Shown: positions 31,201 through 46,200, numbered from the stretch's first letter. The stretch is DNA of 64,000 nt from Pelecanus crispus (GCF_030463565.1 NC_134660.1:1910001-1974000), one strand, 5' to 3'. Translations and numbers: made by a program. The notes: generated by a model not told the origin, from the sequence alone.

Positions 31201-34200
31201 GTGGGAGTTCCAACTTGCAGAGGGAGACCCTGAGGGCATCAGTAGTGGTGTAGAAAGCAAGAGGGACGTACGGTATACCTGGATAAGAACACCGGTTTTG
31301 TTGGGTTATCAGCTGGACACTTGTACTAACACAGAAGCCGTTCCCAGGAGTAGCCCTAAAAAGCCTGAATTCGGTGATCTTGGAAGCATGCTCTGAAAGG
31401 CTGCCGCTGGATGTGGCTTACAGACTTGAGGGTGTGAATGGGAGTTTCGCTTGGTGTCTGTCTGAATTCTCACTGAGACGGTTTCCTTCGTGACGCTGAG
31501 ATTTTATCTTAGTTCTAATTATGGTTTAAGGTGCTTCATAGCCATCCATGTCATAATTTTATGTTTAGATCACTAGTGACACTTGAAAAGTTAAGGGGTA
31601 AGAAATTGCTCTATTTGTGTTTGCTAGACCAGAATTAGACACAGTTTATGAAGCACTCCATTCCCACTTAGGCCAGATTTTCATAGGAATTTTTCATACT
31701 GGGCATGAGCTTATTTGAAAACTTGAATAAATGTATAACACTGGACCTCTTGCAAAAAGCTGTCTGCTGTTGCTGGATATGGAAGCTAGAAAGGGGAATA
31801 AAATGCTGCGTAGATCTAATTTTTGGTTTTGTCACCCATCTCTGACTGATAAGAGCTCTGGCAAACTTTTGTATGCACCTGAGAAATTAAATAGTCAATT
31901 TAAAGATGGTCTGATGAACTCTCTTTGCTTTTCTTCCAGCTTGCTATGGAATTGTCCAGGTTCCTACCGGACCCTGGTTCTGTCGGAAATGTGAATCTCA
32001 AGAGAGAGCCGCCCGGGTGGTGAGTACGAAGCGTGCTTGTACTACACGGAACAGGTTCATTCGATGCCCTTCGTGTCTCTGCTGGAAGCAGCGTGGTCCC
32101 CTGGCAAAAGTGATAGTGCCTGGCATTTCAGCGCTCCCGTGCTTGTAATCCCGGCTCTGCCTGTAACCTGCTATATCTTGTTTATACAATAGGAATAATT
32201 GCATCAAACCACTTTATACAATGCTGTTAGCCATTTTGATGAAAATGCTGCCAGAGGGGCTTTTAAGCAAGTTATCAGTGACAACATGTTTAAGTCTAGA
32301 GACCTTGATCTTCTAAAAAATAATGGCATTCCTCTAAAAGGTGGTTTCCCTCCTGCTTTTTCTGTTCAGCTCCTCGGGAGGTTTTGGAGTGGAGGGAAGT
32401 TGGCATCACCTGGGATGCTGCTGTACTGTCAGAGTTATCATACTGACTGACAGGATGGATTGGCATTCGTAGCTCGCAGCAAGTCTCCTGCATAAAGTCT
32501 TCTGGGTTTGTAAAAGAGCACAGAAAATTACAGGAAGCTGGATCAGGGTTTAGTTTCTGTCTAAGTAGCAATTTAGCAGTATAGAACACTTTACAAATGT
32601 TCTTAATTAATTCTGGCATTTCCCGGTGAGGCAGGAAAGTGGAAACAATCAAGCCAGGACTGCCTCTTAGGTCCGTCTATGTGGCAAAGTTATTTGTGTA
32701 GTAAACCAGGCTGTGAGTTTATAGCGCACCAGCTACTCTGCAATAACTTCCCATGTGAGCCCTTATCAGATACGGCTGCACCAACCAACTGCTGAGGCGC
32801 GGGCTGTAGATCTTTAACAGGTTAGTTATGCCATGGGTGCTGCTTTTGCCATGCGGTAAATCCAAGATAACTTCCCCCCTTTGCTTCCTTGAAGATGGAT
32901 TTAAATTAAACTTTGGCTTTCCTTAAACACAGAAGGCCTCAGTCAGCACGAACAACATTTATTAATGCCTGCGCTGCCTTCTGAACTGGTTTAGCTAAAT
33001 CTTTTCTAAAGTACGCACCTAGCGAAGTTGATGTAGGTGACCTCTGAATCTGCGGATCTGTGCAGGCCCGAGCAAATAGCGTGCTCCATCTCAGCTGGGC
33101 TCTCTGCTTGCTGCAGCACAAAAATTTAATCTGTTTCACAGATGGGCGAAGAACTTGGCAAAGATGAGTGAATGGGGGAATTAGGTATCTGTACCATGCT
33201 TTCTACATTGCATTAACTCGTTCCTCGTTGGAAGTGGGAGTGTAAACAAGACCAGACTTTCAGACCTGAGCTCTTTCCCCATTGTAAGATGCTGCTTTTA
33301 TGTGCACTGCAGTAAAGAAGATCAAATGTGTCTTTGAATGGTTTTACATCCTGCAGATAGTTTCATAGCAAAGAAAGGAATTTGGATTTCATGGGCCTCC
33401 TTCCCCCCGCTCTCCCAACCGTGTAGGCAGAGAGAAGCTCCTCAGCGTTAGCCACAATTCAGCGTCAGCTGTAGTAGTACATGTACACGCGAGTCCTCCT
33501 CACCTGCGCTCGTTGCAAGGACTGCAACTTCTCACTTACACATTATGCACTCCAAACTGCCTCCAAGGTATCAAGAAAACAATACCCCCGCAGGTGGCTC
33601 CTTATTTAACTTGTCCTCGGTGAAATCTGTTAGACAATGCGTGGTGGGCTTCAGTCATGCTATTCAGTCCTGGGGCATTCAGCCCTGCTACTATAATAAC
33701 TGAACAGTGATAATCTTCCTTCCTAAGCAGAGCTGGGGATGATTTCCTATCTAAATCCCTCACCTTTTCAGTTAAACACCAGCAGTCATAGCAACAGACA
33801 CGCAGATGGGTAAATACTTAAAAAGAATCTAGTTCTTTGATGTAGAGAACAGCATGATCAGAGTAAGGGAAATGAGTCAGGTCTTACGAGATCTGTGCAC
33901 GGCTCTGTTGCTAAAGCACTTTGAATTTGTGCTCCGTGGTCCAGCGAGGCTGGAGGGTGTGGCTCCTCCACTGCCCTTGGCTTTCACTGCATCTCGCTGT
34001 GCCTGGCTTTCTCCAGCTGCGAAAGGGGCATTATCAGCCTGCAGACACTGCCTTGAGGATCCTGAACGAGAGATGCTGCTATTTGAGCGCTAAATACACT
34101 GACAGCAGCAGCAGGGTGAATTGATATTTCTATTTCTTTCATAATGACTGTGTGGCAAACTCCTTTGAAAAACAACAATGTTTTTCTTCCCACATCTGCC

Positions 34201-37200
34201 TTCATAGAAGAATCTTAAAGCGGTTTACAAGCTTTGTCCATAACAAACGTATTTATTGGCTAAATATTGATACTTCTGCTTTGAAAATGAGATATGGAGG
34301 CATGGAGATTGTTGTACGCCTTGGCGAGTTTTTAAAAACATAGGTCCCGTGATTACTGTATCTCTCCTTTGGAGAGATGGACTCCGTCCCCTCTTCAGCT
34401 TTGGAAAGAGAGCTCAGGAGCCCTAACTTCAGTCAGCAGGTATAGTCGCTTGGTGGTAGATCCTGGAGTTAGAAGCCCCAGGGGGTCGGGAGCTCTAACC
34501 TTACCCATCACAACCTGGTTTAAATCAACCAAGCTCGCTCTTTTCCCAGAGTGGAAATAACCCTGGAGACTGCCTTGGCCTATGCAGGTTGAATAAAAGG
34601 AAGAGGTACGGCTAATCCCTGCTCATAACCCCTCCTCAGATGCTCAGGTCCCTAAAGGATGCTGTGGACACTATTGTGCTTACAGTAAGCAACTGAAAGC
34701 CCATCCACTTTGTAATCAAATTGTCTAGGAAGCCCGGTGAGCTGCGATGGCCAGAGGGCACTCATGTGAGGGATCATGTGAAGGCTTTAGCTGTCATTTC
34801 GAGGCAGGGCTATTAAAAGTCTTGTGTGGGGCCGATGGAGCTGTTAACCCCTCTTGTTACAATCAGAGCTTTGCTAATCGCATGGTGGGAGAGCGGCTTT
34901 GATCTGAGGGGTGGAGGGAAGAGCGAGGGGCCTTTTCAAGTGCAAATTTCTTATTACAGTGTCTCAGTTAACCCAGTTCTTTTTCTGTCTTGGCTCTGCC
35001 GGGCTTCCCATAGTAACTGTGAGAGCAGCTCCCCAGCCCTCCGGCAGCCCGGACCTAACCAGGAGCAGTGAGAAACACCTCCTGCGGTCATCCATCCGTA
35101 TTTCAAACTAAGTCGCAGGAAAAGCGAGACGGGCTGCCGATGACGGCACTCGTCTTTGTCCCCTCGTCTCTTATTTATATGTTATCGCGGGGATTTCGTG
35201 CTTGCCAGAGGCGCCTGTTTGACAGCCCCGCACGCTTGACTCCCACGAAAGCGCTGGAGGATTGGGCTGAGCCTCCCTGCTGCCCAGAGCATTGCAATCC
35301 TATTTATTGTGCCCATCTGTCCAGGAGGTAAAACTTCAGCAGAGGAAATCTTGAGCTTGCTTGAGGAAAACCGCCTTTGTAGAAGGTCCTCAGGGACTAC
35401 TCGGTGGCAGAGGCTTTTGCTCGCGGCCAGTGATTGCTCAGCACGTTGGTGTTTTTCGGGGCATGGAGCACCTGCCCTGTTCCGCTCGCCAGAGCCGAGC
35501 GATCGCGGCGAAGCGCCGGCGGGCGAGAGCGCCAGGTCCCGCACGCTCATAGCGGCGCGGTCTGCCGTCTCGCTTTGATGCCAGGCACCTCATTTCAAAA
35601 CTTTCTGATGAGGCACGTTTTTTCACAGAAAAATGGGTTTTTTTTTTTCGTGTTGTGTTTTGTTTTGTTTTTTTAACAAATCAGACGTTTCCACTAGGGC
35701 AGGAAAACGGTTGCACCTTGGAGGTTTTCAGGCCTTTTTTTAAGTCAAACATAACAAAAAGCACATCGAAATTTTCCCCGAGTGACGCCATGAGGAGGCT
35801 GTGACCATTTTCGGGTGGCCTAGCCTGGGAGGAGCCCTCAGGGCCGGGAGCGTGTTCCCCCATGCGTGGCAACACGCCCCAAAACCGCCCCAAAACCACC
35901 CCAAAACCTCCCAGCAACGCTTCAAAAGGGCGTTGTGGCCGGCGGAGAGCCCTCACGTAGCGATCAGCCGACGTGGAGGCTGATGTCGGCTGGGCAGGGC
36001 TGAAATTAGGGAGGGAGGAAGAACGAGTGCAGGACCTCGCCCTCCGCTGTGAGGCGAGGAATGGCGGCGAGGGCCGTGGCACTGGGTTTCCCTGGCTCTC
36101 GCCATCCTGCCTGGCTGGACCCTCCCCGTCCCCTGGCCGGGTGTCCGTGGCGGGGGGTGAGGCCTGTCCCCACCCTGGCCATGAGGGAGACCCTCGGGTG
36201 GGTTTGGGGCCGCTGCTGGCCTTGGAGGCCTCCCTGCCCTGCGGGGCCTGGCGTGAGGGGGCATCTCCCGGGCGGAGGGGGCTCATCTCCGACCGCCCCG
36301 TGGCTGCTGGCCCCCGGCGGAGGAGGCGGCGTGACTCCCCCTCACGGTTTTCCCCAAAAGAAGCCATTAGCGACCGGGCATGGAGAGGGGCGCAGGGTCG
36401 CTCCCGTCCCTCACGGCCTGTCATGGCGCCGGGCCTGCAGCCTCCCACCCAGCATGGCAGCGCTCGGGGAGCTTCTTCCACCCTCGCAGGTGGTGAGGTC
36501 TCCGGCGCCGATGCTCCCCTCACACCCTCCCCGTCCCACCTCAGCCCTCCCCGGGGCTGGGGCTGGGGGGAAGCAGGGTGCCCAGCCATTGGGGCCAGGC
36601 TCGCCATGGCCCCCCGCACCCCACCAGCAAAAATGTCACGACAGCCTCACCCACCTCTCATGAGACTGGAAAAAAAAATCACAAGAGAAAGAGAGAAGGA
36701 AGGAAGGGAAGAGGCAAAGATAGATAATGGCTTCTTTTTATTTGCCTTCTGCTCTCTGAGTCATGGTTTTCAGTTTTACTCCCCAACCGCAAAGACTAAA
36801 ACTTTTTTTTTTTAAAAAGCCCCGTGAAAGTCAAGGTTCACTTGTAGCCCAGTGGCTCTTGGGCTGAGACTTTAAATGCATCCCCGTCAGACAGGACGAT
36901 ATTGAGCTGTGTCAGAGTATCTTTTTGCACCCAAACCGCTCTCAGCCCTTCTTCCACTTCCTCTCTTTGAAAGCAGCCTCATCTTTCATAACCATGTTGT
37001 AAATGAATCATCTCTTTTCTGGCCCTGCGCCCCTGAGAGTTAGATTAAACTTGTTGTTTCTGCTTAATTTCAAGAGATGTGAACTCTGTCCCCACAAAGA
37101 TGGAGCCCTGAAACGGACCGACAACGGAGGTGAGTACCTCTGCGCAGAACCAGGTATGTCGTGCAGAGCCTCCGGGGACTCGGCAGCTGTGATGGGCACA

Positions 37201-40200
37201 AAATAATTAATTTCTGAGCCTACGTCACCTGAAAGGGAAGGCTGGAGGCTCCAGAGGAATGAAAACACTCTGCCTTTTTCTTAACAAAACTTCACTTTCT
37301 GAAGTCTCCATGGCGAGATAGACCTTTCCCAGGGCGGGGGGGGGGACCTGCCTGACCTCTGGCTGGCATTGAAGCACAGCCCCCGAAATGCGCAGTTTCT
37401 TGAGTTTAACCTCGCAGGAATCGGTGCATGATCTGGCATTGTTTACAGAAGTGTGGAAGTTGCCGAGTTATTTGCTGCTCGCTTGCACAGCAGTGGTGTG
37501 ATCCTCAGGTTAAACAGAGCCTCAGCCTTCAGTCCCCATCCAAGAGGAGGGACCAGGATGCAGTAAAGATGTTTTTGTCTGCAGGACTTACCTGCTCATC
37601 ACTGATGCTTCTCAGCCTCTGGTACTGTGAAGTACCGTGGAGTCTGATTTCAGTTGTCAGAGCTTGTAGCTACTGATGCTACTGGCTTTATAGATCAAAC
37701 TTAATTTTTCTCAAAACCTTATTTTTCAGGAAAGCTTCTCTACCTACCCGCCACTTACCTTAATACACAAAGAGTTAAATTAGGCAAGGAGGTCTTTATT
37801 CTGATGGATCACATTTTTAGAGAAGAAGCCCTAAGTCCAGGATATTTCGTAGAAACAGCTGCTAGAGCTGGTCATAAGTACCAAGAGCCTTAGTGTAATA
37901 GCACGAGTAACGTGTTGGGGGATTGTTTTATAACAACATAGCACCTTCTTCCAAACATGTTGCTACATGGTTTGGTCGGGTCTGTGTAGACAGGCACAAA
38001 AGCATTACAGCCATGTCACTGTACAGAATTATATAGCCCAAGTACTTACCGTGCTGTGTGATTCTGTAATCGTGGAGTTTGGTTCTGCCTGCCCAGGTGA
38101 ATCCATCCTAATTCTAGCTAAATCCTTCCAGCGCGGTAGCCGTACTGATATGGATCAGCCCCCAAAGGCTCCTGACCTTCAAACTTTCTCAGTTCTGTCC
38201 TGACCAGATGGAATTTCAACTTACACATCTGATTTGGGAAGTGTCTTGGTGGATTTAGATTTTAATATAACTTGGCTTGCTGAAAAAGAGCCGCCTTTAG
38301 CCGTGGATAACAGCCAATAAAGGGAGCTTTGTTTCCAGTGGCATGGGACTACACGTCAAACCTGTCCCATCAGCATCGTTTACTGCTTGGATGCTTTTCC
38401 TGGGTTTGCTTAGGTCTTCAACTCTGGGTCTCAAGTCCTGAGAGGGTGCTTTTAAGAATAATGAGCGTTGTACATTTCTTTTCCCAAAGAAATCTCTGCT
38501 TTCTTATTTAATCTGGACGTGGTATCCGCCTATCTTTCACCCACAAAGGATTTTATTCCTAACCAAGTTACAACAAGCAGTATTTCAAATCTAACATCTA
38601 ACTTAAGTTGGCTCCCTTCCTACACTGTCTTCCTTCTCTCCCTCCCATGCTTGTCTGCAGCTCTGTCTGAGTTTAAGGCTCCTCTGGGTTGCCCCATGTG
38701 AACCTCCGCTCTCTGTCTTGTTTGCTTCCCCAGGGTGGGCCCACGTCGTCTGTGCTTTGTACATCCCAGAGGTGCAGTTTGCCAACGTGCTTACCATGGA
38801 GCCAATTGTCCTGCAGTATGTACCCCACGACCGCTTCAACAAGGTAAGGCCATCTCTTTCTCCTGCTGCCCCAAGTGTACTTGCCCCACCTTGGCTTTTT
38901 GGGGTCATCTCCTGTCCAATTTATTTTAATTTCCAAGTACTCAGATTCCTTTAACTGACAAAGTAAATCCCCATTCCTGCAAATAACTTTTTGGTCCTCC
39001 ATTTCTCTCTTCCCCAACTCCCTGCAACTTGAGCAATCTCCACCTTGGAGTTCCATGTTGGTTACTCCACATTTTGATCTGACGCAGTTGTTATTTGGGG
39101 AGAAAAAGAGTGAGTTTTGTGCATGCTGCTGAGAAACAACCCAGAGCTGTTGTCATAGGAGGGAGATGACTGGACACGGAGTTATGAGTCCTTGAAGGCT
39201 TTGCCTCCTGGTGAACAGTGAGAGTGAAGCAGACCCTTTGTCTGCCTCTTTAAGTGAGCACTTACCCTTTTTTTTGCAGACCTGCTACATCTGTGAAGAG
39301 CAGGGCAGGGAGAGCAAAGCAGCCTCTGGAGCATGCATGGCCTGTAACCGACACGGCTGCCGACAAGCTTTCCATGTCACCTGGTGAGTTCCCCACAGCA
39401 TCACCCCAAGAATAGCCCAGCTATTGGTTTTGCTGCTACAGCTTCGAGGCCACACCAAATGGGTGGTGTGGAGAGTTGGGCTAATCACCCTGCGTTGATT
39501 TTGTGAGAGGGTATCTCGTCCTTGCTCAGTTTGTGAGGGGAACTTCCCCAGGAAGGCTGAGTTTTCACCAGTGAGCCTTCCCTGCTGAGAACGAAGGCTG
39601 GGGATTTCCCTAAGACTGTGTGGAATCCAAGAAGAGAAGAGATGAGTCACAACCCAGGAATGTTCCTTCTCCAGCAGACCACATGCAAAAGTATCTTCTA
39701 GATGATGTGATTTTAAGGGCTGATAGCCTCCTGTACCCTCGCAGCCTGAAAACAACATCGCCTATCAGCAGAACAGGGAGATTCCCAGCTTTACATGGAT
39801 TCCTTGCTCATGATGTGTCTTTTGTTGGAATTGTTACTGGTCTCCCAGGCCTCCCTTAAGAAAAACAAAAATTGCAAGACAGTCTGGTAGAAAAGTACTT
39901 ACAATTTTGAAGATCTTAATACGAATTAAAAATAGTCTGAACCTTTTTCTCCCTCCTTGCATACCATTTGCCAAGCAGAACAGGAAACTTCAAGACCCTG
40001 CCTGGGTATCCTGAACTGTTCTTTGCCTTTTGATGGGATATGTGGTCTGGTTGTACAATTTGCTTTATCCTCCTCCTAATTGTATGTGTTTCAGTGCCCA
40101 GATGGCTGGCCTCTTATGTGAAGAGGAAGTCCTAGAAGTCGACAATGTCAAATATTGTGGCTACTGCAAGTACCACTTCAATAAAATGGTGAGTTTTTTC

Positions 40201-43200
40201 ATCCCTGCAGTGGAGTTTTTTTGGTCACATATAAGGCATCGTCTTCATCCTAGATTGTATCTGTGCTCAGAGCAGTAAGAAATGCCAAGAACACATAAAC
40301 AACGTCTGCAGCCTGCTTCCCTTTTCAGCCATTCAGTCAGAGTCACTTAGGAATAAAGATTAACTTCTATTTTGCATTTCCTATAGCATTTTTAAACCCG
40401 TTTTCAAAACTAGGGGTTGAATTCTTCCCATCCGTTTTGGCTTCCCTGACCCACTCTGTATGGCTGAAAGATAAGTCCCAAGAAAGGAGAGCAGCCGCGA
40501 TGTTTGATGCTCCAGGGAGTTAGGGGTATAGCTCAGGCACCCTGGGCTGGAGGGTGTCACACAGAACAGCCAGAACTTCTGCCTGAGGACAGAGACAGCC
40601 CAGAAGAGACATGGAGTCGTTCACTGAGGGATATTTGGGGCAAAGGACTTCCCCCTATTAATTACAGTACCGAAAGGAAAGAGAGGAACCCTTTTCCTGT
40701 TCTGCATAATTAGTAGACACCTGCTCTCCCCCCTCCAGCAAAAAGGAAACTTGATCCTCTCACTACAGCTTTATGTCTCAGTAGCTCCTTTGTTGCTGGC
40801 CTTTCCCACTTTCCTTCCTGCTTATCAGTGCTGTCACATGCAGCGACTGATGTCTTGAGCTTCCCCTCCAAGTCAAACTGGAGGACACCTTCCCTGCCCT
40901 TCAGGTGCCCTCAGTACCTGACACAAGTGTAGCTCTGTATCAAGTTTACTGATGCTGAGGTAGATAGCAGGACTTCTGCTAGTGCCTGGAGTGTGAGCGC
41001 AGGGCATCCTTCCACACACGTCCCCACGCCCCACTCAAGACTGAAAGCTGGACGCTGCTGTTCAGGAGCACTGGCTTGCCTAAGCAACGTTGCTGCTACC
41101 ATTTATCTCGTTATTCTCTTAGCAGCTGTGCCTTTCTTCTTACAAGTGTCAGGTGTGCATGGGCCACCAAGAACCAAAGATCTGGGGACTCAGATCTACA
41201 TGCTGTTTGTAAGCCCGCTAATATAGGGCATCCAGTGTGGTCCCCATGTTAGGAACCAGGCTGGGTGTCTGGTACAAAAAGAGTTTGGTCCTGCATGTGG
41301 TAGACAAGCCATTTACTGTAACTTTGCTCACTGTAACAGTAAAAGCTGGACTCTATAACACTGTTTCCCTTCTCTCTCTTTTCTTGCTCCTGTTTTCTAC
41401 CTCCTCTCCCCTTCCCCACTTACCTCAGAAGACCTCACGTCACTCTGGAGGTAGCTCCTTCATTGCTGGAAGGAGGAGTCGATCCACGTCCCCTGCTCAA
41501 GAGAAGCATGTATCCCACCACGAAAGGCCAAAGAAGGTAAGATTTGCACAGAGTTCGTCAACCCAGAGAGGCACAGTCATGTGGGATGGAGGTGAGAAGG
41601 GGAAGAGTATGCAGAGAGCACCGATGACTCCTCAGATGAGCCCTGACTCTGTAAGGAGTTTCACAGTCAGAGATCTGAATAGTGGCTGCATTTTTAAACA
41701 GGCCTCTGGAAGTGCGTATGCAAATAGAGCAGCACAGCCATGGGGAACGTGAGACCAAGTTTGCATGTTCAGATTATGCCAGAGGGGTCCTGGCAGAACG
41801 TGCCTATGAAACGTGCAACTTTCCCCTTGTGGCAAGTCCACTTGGAGGATGACATTGTGCTATGGTTTCTAGCTACTGAGCTGATCTGTGTGGAAGTAGT
41901 TTGGGCTGTGGTTTTAAATGCAGCAGCTCGAGAACAGAAAAGTGGAGGTCGTTGGACTCTGGGATCAGAGGACAAGTTTTAAAGGACAAAAAGGTACTGA
42001 TTAGTAATCTGCATTGTGGCCAGCAGGCTAATTGTAGGCAAGAACAATAATTAGTATAAACTAGGTAGTATTTTGTTAGTTAGATTAGGCAGTCACAGCG
42101 ATTCCACCTGCCTCGAGTCTACCCATGAAAATAGTTTATCTTCGTTAAAGAATTATTTAGAAGAATGTTGCATGCCAGATCTGACTGCTACAATAGTTAT
42201 TTATTTAACTCTGCTGGTTAAGACGTACTCATCAAAACTGCTGCAGTGTTACAGGACATGTTAACGGCACACCAAGGTTCATAATTAACCAACTGACTCA
42301 TGTGACAAATGCTCATATTTCAAGGAAAAGCAGCAGTGAACGTGTAAGGCAGAATCCCAGCAGACTCCAGGGTTCTGACAGGGCCGCAGGTTCCAGTGTG
42401 GGAGGGTCTGTACCAAAAGACATGAGGAGGCCAGAGGCTTGTGAGCTATTTGTTATTTATAACAATAAATAGTCCTAAAAGGCAGGACACACGCTTTTTG
42501 GAGGATCCAGGTTCTAAGGCAAGTGGCAGCAGAGTAAGAAATCTTCCCTACCCCTTGATGCAGCTTTTGCAATATCAAGAATCCACAACGTAGTACTGCC
42601 ACCCTCCTTTGCACCCTGTCTATCCAAAGCAGTGGGGTAGGCTCTGAAGCAGGAATAACTTATACAGGGATACTGGCAGTATGGTCAGATAGTTTTTCAT
42701 ACTTTATGGGCCATATCCTGGTTTTTGTTAGCAGAAATCCAGAATTACTCTACCGAGCAACCTCTAGATATATTCCCTATAGTCAAAAGCCAAATTTACC
42801 TTGTTGTATAAACACAATTGGCGATACCCCTCCAAATCGCAGTGCAAATCTTTTAAGTCTTGCCATCGGTGTCTGGCTGTTTACTTCTTTTTTATTTGTT
42901 TTTGTCTTGTTGCAGTAGGCATCCTCACAGTGCGTAAGTGATTTTTGAACGGTATTGGTAGTGACCCACATCCAGAAACAGCCCGATGACACTCCGGTGG
43001 GTTACGTGGCCTAAGCCTGATGGATCTCGGCCCAGTCTCCAGGGGACAAGGGCATTCAGGCTTTCAAAAGCAGTACGGCCGTCAGTTAATACCGACTGAC
43101 ACCCTCCTGGCATGCCCAGCTGAGAGTCCATAAATTCTGTGGGCAGGAAAGCCATCTCTCTCTTTATTTACAGAGGTTATCCCGCAACATCCCGTTTGAA

Positions 43201-46200
43201 ACACTGCCCACCATGTCCATTACGTGTTTGGGAAGCTTGCCCAAACCGTACCTGATACATGGGCAAACAAGGCAAACCTCGCGTATAAAGTGGTGCCGAC
43301 CCCGCTGCCGACGCCGAGTCAGTAAATTTCCTGCTGCCGACGAGGCTGAAGCGTATGGGGAGTATTTACTCCTCTTGTGTGTTCAGCTGCTGCGAGAGGA
43401 GGAGGAGGAGGCGGGAGGGAGAAAGAGCATCTGTGCCATGGCCGGGGAGCGAGCGCTTGGCACAAGGTGAACGGCTGTACTGGAACGTGCTATTTTTATC
43501 CAACAAGCAGGCAGAGGGGGTGGGGGAGAGGGCAGGATCGGGGTGATTGACGGCAGCTTTGGAGAGCTCAGCTGTAATTATAACTGACAGACTCTGCGAG
43601 TCCGAGGCTGGGGACCGTACGAGGGTTTCTATATTTGCACAGCTTCTGGTGGCGGGGGTGGGAGCGCCGTCACGTGCCTGGCAGGTAGGAGCAGGGGAGG
43701 TGCTGCTTGCCGGCTTTGGTTGGAAAGCAGGTCAGCGCCAGGGGGAGAGCGAAAACAGGAGGAATATGGATTTATTTATAGGCTTCTCAGTGGTGCTTGC
43801 CACTATTGTTAGCCTCTGGGTTCCTCACAAACGTGCAGAGACTCTGTCTCGCTGCTGCCTCACCACCCTCCCCTCCCGATGGCTCATCGGGTTTGCGAGC
43901 AGCAGATCCGATGGAGGCCCCTTCCAGGGCCGGGATTGCTTGGCAGGGCCGCAGCGCAAGAGTAAAATCGACTCCTTCCACTTAGAGAGGGGGAGTCAGC
44001 ACGGACAGGGGGACAAGGTATGCAGAGCAGCTGAGATGGGCAGGGTAAGGAAGGCATTCTCGGCTTCCAGGGCTGTTGGGTGGTTTACAGGTCTGGGAGC
44101 GGTTACGAAGTGCAGGGAGGCAGGACCGGGTGTGAGGCGGTGTGGGAACAGAGACCTTTCGAAGGGGTACCCAAAGAGGGGGCTGAACCATTAGTTCCCA
44201 CATGGTTTTGGAGTACGTGACTAGCTGTGCATGATCTAATTGCACGTGTGTCAGGGGAACGGGGCGTGCTGCTGTGCTGACCTGAAGTAGAACAGCTTTT
44301 TCTTGAGCCTGTCCAGCTGTGCAGCCGGCTGGTCTCGTCCTCCCGGAGCTGGAGGTGTTGCAGGGGAGCTGATCGCTCAGCGGCAGACCACAGCGCGTGT
44401 GAGTCCCCGGGCTGCAGGTGCTCGTGGCTCTCCGCTCCTGAAGGAGCTCAGTGCCTGACAGCTCCCTTCCAGTGCAGGGCTGTGGCTGTTTGCTTAGGCT
44501 TTATGGAGGGAAACTCTGGCTGAGTGAGGGGCATGGGATTTAACTTCAGTAAGACAGCATAGACTCGGGATTTGGGCTCCTAAGCCCTACTGTAAAACAG
44601 TTCAGCATTTGTGAAGAGTCTTGTTCTCTGCGGAACAAGGGACAATTGTGATGTGGGACTGCAAGCCAGTGTCGGCATCCCCCGCCTCTTGCAGGCACAA
44701 ATGATACCAGCCCAAGCATTTCCTTCTGTGCTGTCCTGAAAACGGGAAAGTTCCAGGCTTTGGGTTTTCCTCGGAACATACCAGGCCTTAGCAAAACCAG
44801 CCGCACTTATTTCTTTGGGGTTGGTATTGCAATGTGTGTGCTCTACCCTGTGGGAGCCTTTGCAGGGTTGGCTTGTGTTTTAAAAAAAAAAAAAAAGAAA
44901 ACAATAGCTAAATACCAAGAAAATGCTGGATGACGCACAGGGGTTGAATGAAGTACAGATGTTCTGTCACCTATATTGTCTGCTTGAAACACGCAGAAAA
45001 AAATTACCATGTTCCATGGAATGAAATTTGTCACACCAGGAGCAGACAGGAGCACACGCACTACAACATTTTTAGGCATATACCCCATGGAGGGAGACGC
45101 TGGTCCAAGTGTTATTCTTAGCAAACACCTGGAACCCATAAGCAAAATCAGGGGATTTTTAATGTGGATATGGGACGTTGCTGTGAGAGGAATCGTCCCT
45201 GCCCAGTGACACGGGGAAGAGGCAGGCGCTTGGAGCAAGTAAGCCCAGCTGCAGTTGTTCCTCAGGTCTGGGTACGGAGCCAGTTCTCCACAATCACAAC
45301 ACACCTTTAGCTCCTGAACTGCTTCCCTAGCCGCGGCGGGGGGCACTTTATGGGGGTACAGGGACTGTCCCTGTCCTGCCCCCCTTATCCCTTTAGCACC
45401 AGCCAGAGTAGTGCGCGAGCCCCGGGTCCCACGGCGTCTGAGCAGATGCACGGCAGGGCCTGCCTCCCCGCTGCCATTGCCTGTCTGTCTAGACCTGATG
45501 CCAGCGGAGGAAACGAGCCAAGGATCCGGCCTGGCAGATTGAGCACACTCGAGAAGTTGTACTGGGCTGAAATCTAAACCCACTGGGCCTGTGAGGGGCT
45601 TTGTGTTCGCATCCGAGTTGGTGGTGGAGGTCTGCCTCTTGGAGTTTTGTGTCCACGCAGGCACCAAAGGGCAAAGTGGATGTTTTTTTCAAATGGGATG
45701 CAGGTGGCTGCTTGCAAGACCAGCACAGGTTTTTTGGGGAGGGAGTACTGGATCTAAATCTACTCTGATCTGGCTGTAGTAGCCTTGTTTATAGCATCCT
45801 TGACCGGCTTTCTGCGACCTCTTGTTATACGGGTGTTCAACCGCCCCCAGCAAAGCCTTCCATTAGCAGGGGGTGCAGCAATAATTTGAGAGCACGCAAA
45901 GCCCAGCGAGGGCTGGCCATGAGTCCTTGTGTAAACCCTCTCGTGCACTCAGAGTGTGTCTCAAGGCAAACCCGTGAAATCCCCAGCACGGCCCTGGTGC
46001 AAGCGAGGTTGCAGGCGGGGGCTTAGTGTCCCTCTGCCCGGTGCTGCCTTCCTCCTCGCTGCGGCTGCCATGGCTGCAGCCCGGAGCCAGGCCTCCTCCT
46101 CCGGGTGAGGGAGTTCAGAGAGCCTGGGAAAGAGGGAGGGAGCAGCAGAGCCCGCTTGGCTCTTCCCAGCTCTTCCCTCCCTCCTTCCCCTGCCCAATCT

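Larger units (their letters stand above)
28288..31939 (+). other. MLLT6 intron 1
   Basis: 3.65 kb. The first 750 bp continue the CpG island and contain a 51-bp triplicate (28771-28923). An A run lies at 29081-29102, and an ancient CR1-like fragment at about 30785-30975. Nothing else recognised. Confidence 0.85.
32020..37074 (+). other. MLLT6 intron 2
   Basis: 5.06 kb. Contains several MIR/L2-like relics (near 32136-32290, 32560-32650 and 34205-34320). 35.8-36.7 kb is GC-rich with open frames on both strands but no recognisable protein. Confidence 0.8.

Noticed and set aside
43200-44200. Frames in intron 7 such as the one starting at 43547 (215 codons)
   Set aside because: No recognisable domain, no flanking splice sites in phase with MLLT6, and ordinary intronic composition.
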